Source: Streptomyces hyaluromycini
GTDB taxonomy: Bacteria > Actinomycetota > Actinomycetes > Streptomycetales > Streptomycetaceae
Assembly: GCF_002217755.1 (NCBI RefSeq)
Contig: NZ_BCFL01000017.1
Span: 883,442 to 947,441 of the forward strand
Direction of reading: 5' to 3'
DNA length: 64,000 bases
Every line of letters begins with the position of its first letter. Positions within the stretch are counted from its first letter, which is position 1. Made by a program: the position numbers and the translations under genes. Positions 25,827 through 34,768 of this stretch are shown piece after piece. Under the pieces are notes generated by a model that saw nothing but the letters and a program-made list of their open reading frames with translations, did not search any database and had not been told where the DNA came from.

Positions 25827-27212
25827 TCAGTCGAACCGGGCCGCCAGCAGGACCACGTCCTCCTCGCTGTCGGCCTCGTCCAGGCCGTCCGGCAGCACCG
25901 TGCGCAGGACGTGGTCGGCGATCGCCCCGGGGTCGTGGCGCAGCGTGCGCGGGATGCTCGCGGCGGCGGTGTGCAGCCGGGCGAAGGCGCGGTCCATGGG
26001 GTCGCCGGTGCGGTGCAGCAGCCCGTCGGTGTAGAGGAGCACCGTTTCGCCTGCCTCGGCCTGGACCTCCACGCTGGGCGCCTCCCAGCAGGCGAGCATG
26101 CCCAGCGGCGCGGACACGGAGGTCTCCGCGAACTCGGTGCGGTGCTCCCCGATCAGCAGCGGCGGGCTGTGGCCGGCCCCGGCGAGGGTGACCCTCCGCA
26201 GTGCCGGCTCGCAGTAGGCGAACAGGGCGGTGGCGGAGCGGGCCGGTTCGGTCAGCCGCAGCAGCAGCTCCAGGTCGGAGAGGACCGCGACCGGGTCCTC
26301 GCCCTCCATCACGGCGTACGCCCGCAGGGAGGCGCGCAGCCGCCCCATCGCGGCGACCGCGCTCGGCCCGGAGCCGGTGACCGAGCCGACGGCGAGGCCC
26401 AGGGCGGCGTCGGGCAGCGGCAGCGCGTCGTACCAGTCGCCGCCGCCGCGCGGGCCGGTGCGGTGCCGGGCGGCGAGCTGGACGCCGGCCACCCGGGGCA
26501 GCCGGGAGGGGAGCAGCTCCTCGGCGATGGTCGTCATGCACGCGCGCGTGCGCTCCACCTCCAGCAGCCGGGCCAGGTGTTCGGCCGCGTACCGGACGTA
26601 CAGGCCGACGAGGTGGCGCTGGCGCTCGTGCGGCTCGGCCGGTTCGTCGTACAGCCAGGCGACCGCGCCGAGGCGGTCGGCCGTATCGGTGACGAGGGGG
26701 AGTGCGTAGCTGGCGGCGTAGCCGAGGCGGGCGGCGACCTCGCGGTGGCGCGGGTCGAGGCCGTCCTCGGCGAACAGGTCGGGGTGCACGATCTCGGCGG
26801 CGGCCCCGTCGTCGTACGGCAGCGCGCCGCGCGGGACGGTCTCCAGGTGGCCGAGGTCCGCGCGGCCCAGGCCCAGGCCCAGCGTGGTGTGCGGGCCGAG
26901 TCCGTCGGCGGGCTCCAGTGCCACGAGACCGCGCCGGGCGCCCACGAGGGCGGCACCGGCGCGCAGGATTTCCTGGAGGGCCGGCTCCAGTGTGCCGGTC
27001 CGGGCGAGCCGTTCGGTCAGTTCATGGAGGGTGGTGAGGTCGGAGACCCAGCCGGCCAGCCGGTCCTGGAGGACGGTGCCGGGCGCCGGTGCGGTGGGGG
27101 CCTTCGGGACGGGAGGTGCGGCCGGGGCGGGGGGTACCGGCGCGACAGTGTGTGCGGGCGTGGGAACCGTTGAATCGATTCCAGCCACTTTCGGAGGGTG
27201 CGGGGCGTTCAT
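25827..27212 (-). CDS. GAF-SpoIIE (PP2C-type) serine phosphatase
   Basis: A 461-residue cytosolic protein. A Pro/Ala-rich N-terminus (to about residue 45) precedes a GAF domain (about 60-215) and a PPM/SpoIIE phosphatase domain (about 235-460). Metal-binding Asp are in RGGGDWYDALPL and in DGLLHR; the family end DSEEDVVLLAARF is present. Such phosphatases reverse anti-sigma kinase action on anti-anti-sigma factors. The signal sensed by the GAF domain is unknown. Confidence 0.92.
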   Translation of the reverse strand: MNAPHPPKVAGIDSTVPTPAHTVAPVPPAPAAPPVPKAPTAPAPGTVLQDRLAGWVSDLTTLHELTERLARTGTLEPALQEILRAGAALVGARRGLVALEPADGLGPHTTLGLGLGRADLGHLETVPRGALPYDDGAAAEIVHPDLFAEDGLDPRHREVAARLGYAASYALPLVTDTADRLGAVAWLYDEPAEPHERQRHLVGLYVRYAAEHLARLLEVERTRACMTTIAEELLPSRLPRVAGVQLAARHRTGPRGGGDWYDALPLPDAALGLAVGSVTGSGPSAVAAMGRLRASLRAYAVMEGEDPVAVLSDLELLLRLTEPARSATALFAYCEPALRRVTLAGAGHSPPLLIGEHRTEFAETSVSAPLGMLACWEAPSVEVQAEAGETVLLYTDGLLHRTGDPMDRAFARLHTAAASIPRTLRHDPGAIADHVLRTVLPDGLDEADSEEDVVLLAARFD

Positions 27213-27858
27213 CGCGTCCGGCTTTCAGACCTGTGCGTATTGCTCAAAAGCATCGCAAACCCCCATGTCTTTCTGCGCCGCTAGCAGTGTCTCCACATGT
27301 ACACGCACTCGTGAGGAGATGTCCAGCATTGTCCTGCCGGGATTCCTGGTGTCCGTGGGCCTCTTGAGGTCTTGCCGAGGTCTTCTCCCGGACGGCTTGC
27401 GCAAAGGCGAAGTTGGCTTAAAACTGACTCGGGTAACGGTTCATTGCGGTCGACTGGCCTTGCTCCACGGAGCGTCACAGCGGTCGTGATGGGTACGTAC
27501 TCGGAGAAGGCCAGGGGTGGTTGGGAACCACCCGGAACCTGGCGACGGACCCGGGCGTCTTAACCACCGACGACCGTGCCCCATCCTCCCGTGGCGGAGG
27601 CGGAGAGAAACACTCGGAACGGCAAAACGCCAGACTTCGCCACCCCCACGCCGTGGCCGTGCTTTTGATAGACGCAGTACGAGCAGTACGACGCAGTTCT
27701 TGTGAACGCGGGCGCGGTCCCCGCTCGACCCCCAGGGGTTCCCCTTGCCCAGGGCAGGGGTGTGATGCGCCAACAGGTACGCACAGTGAAGTGATCGACA
27801 CATGATGTGATGTGGTCCACGGTGTTGCCAGCGGTGCAACGGAAAGGAACGAGCGCTC
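27213..27858. other. Long spacer between divergent genes (646 bases)
   Basis: No frame here has convincing codon bias or a domain. It must hold the promoters of the SpoIIE phosphatase (leftward) and the primase-like gene (rightward). A short direct repeat GCAGTACGAGCAGTACGACG is near 27677. GGTGGTTGGGAACCACC near 27519 can form a small hairpin. A GGAAAGGAACGAG ribosome site precedes the rightward gene. A small RNA is possible but unsupported. Confidence 0.4.
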
Positions 27859-28533
27859 ATGCGCGAGATCCTCGGAAGGCGACGCAGGCTCCTGTCCAGG
27901 CGGAACGACAAGGGGCCTGAGTTTCTCGGCGCGGCCCTGACCTTCGCGACGGAATGGCAGTGGCCCGTACTCCCGGGCGTGGCTCCCGACCCTCAGGGGC
28001 GGGCCCGGTGCGCGTGTCCCGACCCCGAGTGCACGGTGCCCGGTGCACACCCCTTCGACCCCGGCCTGCTCGCCGCCACCACCGACGCGCGCATGATCCG
28101 CTGGTGGTGGGGCAACCGGCCGACGGCCCCGATCGTCCTCGCCACCGGAGCCGCCGGCGGAAAGGCGCCCTGCGCGGTCAGCCTGCCCGCCCTCGCCGCC
28201 TCCCGTGCCCTCGCCCTCCTCGACCGCCGCGGCATGCGGCTCGGTCCGGTGGTGGCCGCGTCCACCCGCTGGGCGCTGCTCGTCAAGCCGTACTCCATGG
28301 AGCAGTTGGGCGAGCTGCTCTACGCCAAGGACTTCGTCCCCGGCTCGCTCCGCTTCCACGGCGAGGGCGGCTACCTCGCCCTGCCGCCCTCCGAGACCGG
28401 CCAGGGCGCCATCCGCTGGGAGCGGGCCCCGCTGCCCGGCTCGGCCAAGCCCTGGGTGCCCGATGTGGAGGCCGTGGTGGACGCCGTGGTCGACGCCCTC
28501 ACTCGTACGGGTGTGAGCGCACCCGAGTTGTAA
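27859..28533 (+). CDS. Prim-Pol-like protein lacking catalytic motifs
   Basis: A 224-residue protein resembling the N-terminal bifunctional primase-polymerase domain of actinomycetes: EFLGAALTFATEWQWPVLPG, the CxCPDPECxVPGAHP metal-type segment and a WWGNRPTAPIVLATG block. The DhD catalytic motif expected after this block is absent (PCAVSLPALAAS), and the later SxH motif is not recognisable (STRWALLV). It is therefore unlikely to synthesise DNA or RNA. The canonical paralogue at 39706 keeps both motifs. Such stand-alone inactive versions may act as regulators; this is inference. Confidence 0.75.
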   Translation: MREILGRRRRLLSRRNDKGPEFLGAALTFATEWQWPVLPGVAPDPQGRARCACPDPECTVPGAHPFDPGLLAATTDARMIRWWWGNRPTAPIVLATGAAGGKAPCAVSLPALAASRALALLDRRGMRLGPVVAASTRWALLVKPYSMEQLGELLYAKDFVPGSLRFHGEGGYLALPPSETGQGAIRWERAPLPGSAKPWVPDVEAVVDAVVDALTRTGVSAPEL

Positions 28534-28587
28534 GGGTGTCGGGCGCGAGAACACGGCTTGTCGCGTCCGCCTGGTTACTCTCCGCAC

Positions 28588-29193
28588 ATGCTGCGTAATT
28601 CTGGGGGTCGGCCCTCAGACCCCCGACTACGTCTGCTCGCCCTCGTGGGCGTCATGGTGTGCGCGGTCGTGCTGCCGCTGACCGTGGCGTCCGCGGGACA
28701 GGTGGGCGACGCCGTACACCCCGCCCGGCACGACGACGAGAAACTGCCGGCGCCGGTCCGGTCCCCGCTGGTGCTCGGCCTGGGCCTGGCCACGGCTGCC
28801 CGCTGCGGTCCCGAACTCACCTCGCCCGACGGCGTCGAGGCGCAGACCTGTGTGATGGCCCAGGGGGCGGACACCTGGGCGCGCACCTACTACCGCAACG
28901 CCACCGGGGCGGCCCTGGAGGCCGTGCTGAGTCTGCTGGGCCCGCACGGCCGCACTGTGCAGACGCACTGCGCCGCGGACGCCGACGACGAGCCCGCCAC
29001 CTGTGAGACGCCCCGGGAGCACACCCGGGGCACCCTGGACGCCTACACGGCCGTCACGGAGTTCGCGGCACGCAACGGCGACGGCCCCCTGCTGCTGCGT
29101 TCCGCGAGCAACTCGGGAGACGGATCCGGGCGTTCGGCCGACGGCTCCGGGGACTCGTCCGCGGACAACTCCCAGCGGTCAAACGGGAGTTGA
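28588..29193 (+). CDS. Hypothetical secreted or membrane-anchored protein
   Basis: About 201 residues. One N-terminal hydrophobic segment (LLALVGVMVCAVVLPLTV) is either a signal peptide or an anchor. The external part contains four Cys (ARCGPEL, AQTCVMA, QTHCAAD, PATCETP) that could make two disulfides, and ends in a Ser/Asp/Gly-rich tail. ATG 28588 is chosen over the longer 28558 start because it gives a normal signal-sequence length. No domain recognised. Confidence 0.7.
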   Translation: MLRNSGGRPSDPRLRLLALVGVMVCAVVLPLTVASAGQVGDAVHPARHDDEKLPAPVRSPLVLGLGLATAARCGPELTSPDGVEAQTCVMAQGADTWARTYYRNATGAALEAVLSLLGPHGRTVQTHCAADADDEPATCETPREHTRGTLDAYTAVTEFAARNGDGPLLLRSASNSGDGSGRSADGSGDSSADNSQRSNGS

Positions 29194-29234
29194 CGAATCG
29201 CTTCGGTCCGTACACCGGGCGCGGGCATGAAAAG

Positions 29235-29274
29235 GCCCGGTTGCTGGCGACGGGGGATGCACCAGCAACCGGGC
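29235..29274. terminator. Strong hairpin after the secreted-protein gene
   Basis: GCCCGGTTGCTGG and CCAGCAACCGGGC form a perfect 13-base-pair stem around a 14-base loop, 42 bases after the stop codon. No U-run follows, as is common for Streptomyces terminators. Confidence 0.8.
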
Positions 29275-29389
29275 TACTGAGACGGTAACAAGAGATCGGC
29301 GGTTCGCAAATTCGATCTCGGCTATTCGGACACGTATTTGCTTGCCGTGTAGGGAAGTTGTGACAGGAGTCACCCGCTTCGACGGGCCT

Positions 29390-29419
29390 GGTGCGGCTGA
29401 CCGACCGGTCAGCCGCACC
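29390..29419 (-). terminator. Hairpin after the SEC-C gene
   Basis: GGTGCGGCTGACC and GGTCAGCCGCACC form a perfect 13-base-pair stem with a 4-base loop, 19 bases beyond the stop of the leftward SEC-C gene. Confidence 0.8.
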
Positions 29420-29438
29420 CCGGTGTCCGCGCCGGTCG

Positions 29439-30404
29439 TCAGCTGAGCGTGACCTGCCGGTTGGTCAGTCCGCCGCGGGCCCGCCGCTCGTCCGCCGTGA
29501 GCGGTGCCTCCGAGGCCAGGGCGGTCGTGAGGCGCTCGGCGAACTCGGCGGCCGGCTTCTCCACGTCCTCCGCGCCGACCCCGCTCGGCAGGTCCCAGAC
29601 CGGCACGGTGAGACCGTGGGCACGGAAGGAACCGACCAGCCGGGTGCCCTCGCCGAGGCTGGACCGGCCCGCCGCGTGCAGCCGCGCCAGAGCGTCCAGA
29701 AGCTGCTCCTCGGGATAGGGCATGACCCACCGCAGATGGTTCTTCTCGGGCGTCTCGCACCAGTAGGCGGAGTCGACGCCGGTCAGCTTCACCGTCGGGA
29801 TGGCCGCCGCGTTGGCCCGCTCCAGGGAGGCGGTCACGTCCGGGGTGGCGTTCTCCGCGTCCTGCACCCAGAACTCGAAGCCGTCGTGCACAACTGGCTC
29901 GAACGGGCCCTTCGGGTCGAGCAGGTCCTGCAGCCGGGGGCTGTCGGCGGGGGCGCGGCGGGCCTGCACCGGGGTGCCCGGCTCGGCGGCGAGGGCCCGC
30001 TGCAGGGTGTCGGCGAGGTCGCGGCTGATGTCGCCGGACGCCGTGTCGTTCTGCAGGCCGAGCAGGACCGTGCCGTCGTCGCGGCGCAGCGCCGGCCAGG
30101 CCATCGGCAGCACCGTGGCGAGCGTGACCGAGGGGACGCCCTCGGGCAGACCGTCCTTCAGGGTCAGCTCGACCGTGGCGGCGGGGACCAGCTCGCGCAG
30201 CGCCACCCAGTCGCCCTCGCCCGCCAGCCCCTCGAACGGGCGGTGCACCAGCTCGGTCGCCGCGTGCGCCGCCGCCCGGCCGTGGCACGCCTTGTAGCGG
30301 CGGCCGCTGCCGCAGGGGCAGGGTTCACGGGCGCCGACAACCGGGATCTCTGCATCGCTGAGCTGCGGCCGCGTGGCCGTCGTCTGGGGTCGCTTCTTGG
30401 CCAT
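29439..30404 (-). CDS. SEC-C metal-binding motif protein (DUF5926 type)
   Basis: A 321-residue soluble protein. The SEC-C zinc motif EPCPCGSGRRYKACHG lies near residues 27-42, the same motif that ends SecA and binds SecB or ribosomes. The rest (about 50-321) is an actinobacterial domain of unknown function with no membrane segment. A link to translocation or proteostasis is suggested by the motif only. ATG 30404 follows GGGAGAC. Confidence 0.85.
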   Translation of the reverse strand: MAKKRPQTTATRPQLSDAEIPVVGAREPCPCGSGRRYKACHGRAAAHAATELVHRPFEGLAGEGDWVALRELVPAATVELTLKDGLPEGVPSVTLATVLPMAWPALRRDDGTVLLGLQNDTASGDISRDLADTLQRALAAEPGTPVQARRAPADSPRLQDLLDPKGPFEPVVHDGFEFWVQDAENATPDVTASLERANAAAIPTVKLTGVDSAYWCETPEKNHLRWVMPYPEEQLLDALARLHAAGRSSLGEGTRLVGSFRAHGLTVPVWDLPSGVGAEDVEKPAAEFAERLTTALASEAPLTADERRARGGLTNRQVTLS

Positions 30405-30579
30405 CTGGGTGTCTCCCGGTTACGGCTCGTCTCGTACGGGCGGGAGCCTAGCCGTTCATGCCCTGGGCCACGGGAACCTGTGGACGGAGCCGCCGTCGCG
30501 TATCCGGTCGATCCCGGTCGGTCGGGTCGATCCCGGTCGATCCCCGCCGATCCCCGTCGGTCCGCTCGGTCCGACTCGG

Positions 30580-31149
30580 TCAGTCGAGGTCGTCGAACGC
30601 GTCTGCGAAGTCCAGGTCGGCCATCTCCGGGACCGGCGGTCCCGAGGGCGCCATGACGCGTGTGGCGAAGGCGTCCCGGCGGTCCCGGGTGTTCCCGGTG
30701 TCAGGATCACGCACGTCCTTGTGGACCACGACCCAGACCGTCACCTCGCCCCGGGCGTCGTTGCGGACACCCCAGTCGTCGGCCAGGGCCGTGATGATGT
30801 TCAGCCCGCGGCCGCCGTGTGCCGTGACCGACGGGGTCATGGGAGCCGGGCGGGTCGGACCACCGCCGTCCGTCACCTCGACGACCAGCCGGCCGCGCGT
30901 GTCGACCTGCCAGGCGGCCCGGACGTCGCCGTCCCCGGCCAGCGCGTCGCCCAGGGGGCGCCCGTGCTTGCAGGCATTGCTCAAAAGTTCGGAAAGGATC
31001 AGTACGGCATCGTCGATGACCGATTCCGATAGACCACCCGTGCGCAACTGATCGCGCATACGGTGTCTCGCCTTCCCCACGCCCGCAGGGCCATGGGGTA
31101 CGGCCATGCTCGACGACGTGGGCACCTCCTGTGCCACCACCAACGCCAC
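30580..31149 (-). CDS. Anti-sigma-type ATP-binding regulatory protein (HATPase_c_2)
   Basis: A 189-residue GHKL ATPase. N-box ELLSNACKHG, G1 DGGGPTRP and G2 GGRGLNIITAL are visible. GTG 31149 is chosen because AAAGGAGG lies 8 bases upstream; an upstream ATG at 31236 would add 29 residues without family similarity. The acidic C-terminus (ADLDFADAFDDLD) is typical of this Streptomyces subgroup. Partner unknown. An 8-bp perfect inverted repeat lies upstream. Confidence 0.87.
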   Translation of the reverse strand: MALVVAQEVPTSSSMAVPHGPAGVGKARHRMRDQLRTGGLSESVIDDAVLILSELLSNACKHGRPLGDALAGDGDVRAAWQVDTRGRLVVEVTDGGGPTRPAPMTPSVTAHGGRGLNIITALADDWGVRNDARGEVTVWVVVHKDVRDPDTGNTRDRRDAFATRVMAPSGPPVPEMADLDFADAFDDLD

Positions 31150-31292
31150 CCCCGAGACCTCCTTTGCCCCACGCCACGGTGTGGATGCCCCATTGGCCTG
31201 AACCGGAAACCGGCCAATGAATGTCCGGTGACGCATTCGCAACCAACGAATACGTGCCGAACGCGCCGGAGCACTCCCTGTGACGGGCCGTC

Positions 31293-31313
31293 GCCATATC
31301 CCCCAGATATGGC
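31293..31313. promoter_or_regulatory. Perfect inverted repeat upstream of the ATP-binding regulator
   Basis: GCCATATC, 5-base spacer, GATATGGC. It is AT-rich for this genome and about 145 bases upstream of the start, so it may be an operator rather than a terminator. Confidence 0.35.
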
Positions 31314-31423
31314 TTCGTGTGGCTGGATTTCGATGGTGTGGCCGATAAGTGAGGATGCTGTGGGCGGGCTGTCGGGTCAAGAGGTGCGAGGTGTCCTTAC
31401 TTGACTCTTTATCTGAGCCCTGA

Positions 31424-32260
31424 TCAGGACAGCTGCCGCCCCAGTCGGTGCAGCACCGCCGCCGGCCGGTTGGTGATGATCGCGTCGATCCCGAGCTCCA
31501 CGCACAGGTCCACGTCCTCCGGCTCGTTCACCGTCCACACGTGCACCCGGTGGCCGTTCCGCTTCAGCCGCTCGACGTAGGCCGGGTGATTGCGCACGAT
31601 CCGGATCGAGGGCCCCGCGATCCGCACCCCGGCCGGCAGCCGCCCGTCGCGCAGCCGGGGCGAGAGGAACTGCAGCAGATAGACCGTCGGCAGCGTCGGC
31701 GAGGCCGCCCGCACCCGGGCCAGCGACCGCGCGGAGAAGCTCATGACCCGCACCGGCGACTCGGCGGGGGTGGCCGGAGCGTCCAGCCCGAACCGCTTGA
31801 GCAGGACCAGCAGCCGCTCCTCGACCTGCCCCGCCCACCGCGTGGGGTGCTTGGTCTCGATCGCCAGCTCCACCCGCCGGCCGGCGTCCGCGACCAGCTC
31901 AAGGAGTCGCTCCAGCGTCAGTACGGAGGTGTCCTCGCGGTCCTCGGGCCGGAACTCCCAGTCGGGCTCCTCGTCCCGCCCGTGCCAGGCCGGGCCCTTC
32001 TTCCACGAGCCGAAGTCCAGGGCGGCCAGGTCCGCGAGCTCCAGGGCCGAGACCGCGCCCCGCCCGTTGGACGTACGGTTGACCCGTCGGTCGTGGACGC
32101 ACACCAGATGGCCGTCGGCGGTCAGGCGTACGTCGCACTCCAGGGCGTCGGCGCCGTCCTCGATGGCCTTCTTGTAGGCGGCCAGAGTGTGCTCGGGGGC
32201 GTCCTCGGAGGCCCCGCGGTGCGCGACGACCTGGATGCGATGCTGTGGTGCGTGGGTCAC
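31424..32260 (-). CDS. Glycerophosphodiester phosphodiesterase
   Basis: A 278-residue GDPD-family enzyme hydrolysing glycerophosphodiesters to glycerol-3-phosphate and an alcohol. Catalytic blocks are AHRGASEDAPEHTLAAY, LECDVRLTADGHLVCVHD and AIETKHP, giving the conserved His/Arg, Glu/Asp, His and Glu residues. No signal peptide, so it is probably cytosolic. GTG 32260 (VTHAPQHRIQVVAHRG) is the start closest to the domain. Confidence 0.95.
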   Translation of the reverse strand: MTHAPQHRIQVVAHRGASEDAPEHTLAAYKKAIEDGADALECDVRLTADGHLVCVHDRRVNRTSNGRGAVSALELADLAALDFGSWKKGPAWHGRDEEPDWEFRPEDREDTSVLTLERLLELVADAGRRVELAIETKHPTRWAGQVEERLLVLLKRFGLDAPATPAESPVRVMSFSARSLARVRAASPTLPTVYLLQFLSPRLRDGRLPAGVRIAGPSIRIVRNHPAYVERLKRNGHRVHVWTVNEPEDVDLCVELGIDAIITNRPAAVLHRLGRQLS

Positions 32261-32517
32261 CGCGTCATGGTGCCACCGAGCGGGGGTACCTGTGGGCACC
32301 CTGCATGCCGGTAAAGAGAACTTTTGTCGGACAGGCCCTATATAAAGGTTGTCCGTGTACCCACAGCCACCGCTTATGGTGCTCTGACGGCCTGTGGGAA
32401 AAGCTGACGGCATACAAAAGCACATGCACAGCTGAATCGCGCCGGAGCGACAGCAAGCGTGAAAGAGCGTGACCGAGTGCGACCGAGAAGAAAAGCCGTG
32501 GACCGAGGAGAGAAGCT

Positions 32518-34029
32518 GTGAGCACCGAGAACGAGGGCAACCCGGTACCTCCGGCCCCGTCCGCACCTCCCGTGCCGCCGACGTCTCCCGCCGCCTCGCC
32601 GCAGGCTGCCGCGTCCGACGGCGGGGAAGCGCCGACCGCACCGATCCCGCCGGCGCCACAGGGTGCGCCCGGCGCGCCCGCGGGCTACCCCTACGGGACC
32701 GCGCCGCAGGCCCCCGACAGCTCCTGGCCGCCCCCGCCGCCCGCGACCCCCTCCTACGCGGACGCGGGTGCCGGTGCGGGCTCCTACGCGGACGCGGGTG
32801 CCGGTGCGGGTGCCGGCGCCGCCTGGGGCTCGTCGTACGACCAGCAGTACCAGCAGTATCAGCAGCCCCAGCCGTTCCAGCAGCCGCAGCCCGCGCCGAA
32901 GAAGGGCAGCGGGCGGGGCGGTCTGATCGCCGCCGTCCTGGTGGCCGCGCTGGTCGCGGGCGGCATCGGCGGCGGCCTCGGCTACACGCTGGCGAAGAAC
33001 AACGACGACAGCGGCTCCACGACCATCTCGTCCTCCAGCGGCGGAGCCACCCAGGTCAAGCGTGCCGCCGGCACCATCGCGGCGGTCGCCCAGAACTCGC
33101 TGCCCAGCACGGTCACCATCGAGTCCGAGTCGACCAGCGGCACGGGCGGCACCGGCACCGGCTTCGTCTTCGACAAGCAGGGCCACATCATCACCAACAA
33201 CCACGTGGTGGCGGACTCCCTCGACGGCGGCAAGCTGACCGCGACGTTCCCGGACGGCAAGAAGTACGACGCCGAGGTCGTCGGCCACGCACAGGGCTAC
33301 GACGTCGCGGTGATCAAGCTCAAGAACCCGCCGTCGGACCTGAAGCCGCTCGCCCTGGGCGACTCCGACAAGGTGGCCGTCGGCGACGAGACGATCGCGA
33401 TCGGCGCCCCCTTCGGCCTGTCCAACACGGTCACCACGGGCATCATCAGCGCCAAGAACCGCCCGGTCGCCTCCAGCGACGGCAGCTCCACCAGCAAGGC
33501 GTCCTACATGAGCGCCCTGCAGACCGATGCCTCCATCAACCCGGGCAACTCCGGCGGGCCGCTGCTCGACGCCTCCGGCGCGGTGATCGGCATCAACTCC
33601 GCGATCCAGTCCGCCTCCAGCGGCGGCCTGGGCAGCACCGGGCAGTCGGGCTCGATCGGCCTCGGCTTCGCCATCCCGATCAACCAGGCCAAGTACGTGG
33701 CTCAGCAGCTGATCAAGACCGGCAAGCCGGTCTACGCGAAGATCGGTGCGTCGGTGTCCCTGGAGGACGGCACCGGCGGCGCGCAGATCACCGACTCCGG
33801 CTCGGGCGGCTCCGCCGCGGTCGAGTCGGGAGGCCCCGCGGACAAGGCCGGCCTCAAGCCCGGCGACGTCATCACCAAGCTGGACGACTCGGTGATCGAC
33901 AGCGGCCCGACCCTGATCGGCGAGATCTGGACCCACAAGCCCGGCGACAAGGTTGCGATCACCTACAAGCGGGGCGGCAGCGAACACACGGTCACCGTCA
34001 CCCTCGGCTCCCGCGTCGGCGACAACTGA
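32518..34029 (+). CDS. HtrA/DegP-like membrane-anchored serine protease with PDZ domain
   Basis: A 503-residue protein. A Pro/Ala/Gln-rich cytosolic N-terminus of about 135 residues precedes one membrane helix (LIAAVLVAALVAGGIGGGLG). The trypsin-like domain has His in IITNNHVVA, Asp in GYDVAVIKL and Ser in NPGNSGGPLLD. A PDZ domain follows (GGPADKAGLKPGDVITKLDD). The protease faces the outside and probably serves envelope protein quality control. GTG 32518 follows GAGGAGAGAAGC. A TTGTCG...TATATA promoter-like pair lies near 32320-32345. Confidence 0.95.
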   Translation: MSTENEGNPVPPAPSAPPVPPTSPAASPQAAASDGGEAPTAPIPPAPQGAPGAPAGYPYGTAPQAPDSSWPPPPPATPSYADAGAGAGSYADAGAGAGAGAAWGSSYDQQYQQYQQPQPFQQPQPAPKKGSGRGGLIAAVLVAALVAGGIGGGLGYTLAKNNDDSGSTTISSSSGGATQVKRAAGTIAAVAQNSLPSTVTIESESTSGTGGTGTGFVFDKQGHIITNNHVVADSLDGGKLTATFPDGKKYDAEVVGHAQGYDVAVIKLKNPPSDLKPLALGDSDKVAVGDETIAIGAPFGLSNTVTTGIISAKNRPVASSDGSSTSKASYMSALQTDASINPGNSGGPLLDASGAVIGINSAIQSASSGGLGSTGQSGSIGLGFAIPINQAKYVAQQLIKTGKPVYAKIGASVSLEDGTGGAQITDSGSGGSAAVESGGPADKAGLKPGDVITKLDDSVIDSGPTLIGEIWTHKPGDKVAITYKRGGSEHTVTVTLGSRVGDN

Positions 34030-34089
34030 CCCGCACACGCCCGCACGAACCGGTTACTCTGTTCCCCGCGCCGATCTCCACCGGCGCGG

Positions 34090-34176
34090 GGTGGGTTGCC
34101 CGAGCGGCCTAAGGGAACGGTCTTGAAAACCGTCGTGGCAGCGATGTCACCGTGGGTTCAAATCCCACACCCACCG
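34090..34176 (+). tRNA. tRNA-Ser(UGA), anticodon TGA
   Basis: Acceptor stem GGTGGGT with ACCCACC, discriminator G, anticodon TGA at 34124-34126, long variable arm (GTGGCAGCGATGTCAC) and T arm GGGTTCAAATCCC. A GntR pseudogene lies directly downstream, as expected for a former integration site. Confidence 0.95.
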
Positions 34177-34186
34177 CGTGACGTTT

Positions 34187-34221
34187 ACGGCCCCTGACCA
34201 GGAAAGACGGTCGGGGGCCGT
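34187..34221. terminator. Terminator of tRNA-Ser(UGA)
   Basis: ACGGCCCCTGACC and GGTCGGGGGCCGT form a long stem with one non-standard pair around a short A-rich loop, 10 bases after the tRNA. Confidence 0.8.
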
Positions 34222-34333
34222 TGGCGTATGCACTCCCCCTCGGACACCGCTGTTCCCCCTGGTTTCCCGCTCTGTCGGGCACAGAAGGGGCACGACGTGA
34301 GGGCCTTGGATCATGGCCTGAGGGGGCTGTCGC

Positions 34334-34768
34334 CTACCGGTTGATCGGAATCTCGTAGACGATCTCGCAGTGGGCGGCGGGTACGATGATGTCCGCGGTC
34401 TCGACGGGCCGTCCTTGGTCGCTGTAGCAGGTCCGCCGGATGTGGGTGACGAGAGCGGCCTTCTGGACGCCGAGGAGCGAGGCTTACTCGGCGGTGGCCT
34501 GGCGGGGCTCGGGCTGCTCCACGGCGTGGCTGACGGTGATCCTGATGGCGGCCATGCGGTTCACGACGCCGGTCCCGGCGTGCGGGCCTCCCTCGGGGAG
34601 GACGACGAGGGTGCCGGCGGTGAGGTCGTAGGGCTCCCAGCTCGTGGACAGCTGCACGGGCCACTCGTACGAGGTCCGCACGCACAGGTCGCCTTCGGCG
34701 ATGCCCAGCCGCGCGGCGATGGCGGCGGGGGCGGGGACCTTGCGTCGGTCCGGCTCTCCCAGTCCCTT
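34334..34768 (-). pseudogene. GntR-family regulator fragment (UTRA domain) with internal stop
   Basis: Translated leftward from about 34768, the frame gives the linker and UTRA ligand domain of a GntR regulator (RRKVPAPAAIAARLGIAEG, RTSYEWPVQLSTSWEPYDL, HCEIVYEIPINR). An in-frame TAA at 34484-34486 splits it after RQATAE. The N-terminal DNA-binding domain is missing; similarity stops near 34768. GntR-UTRA regulators of this type (KorSA-like) are common on actinomycete integrative elements that use tRNA genes, so this is probably an element remnant. Confidence 0.8.

Noticed and set aside
27859..28533. Active DNA primase/polymerase
   Set aside because: The metal-binding DhD and SxH motifs required for catalysis are absent.
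29235..29274. 6C-type small RNA
   Set aside because: Single stem with a five-C loop on the reverse strand; the 6C motif needs two C-rich hairpins. A terminator explains it.
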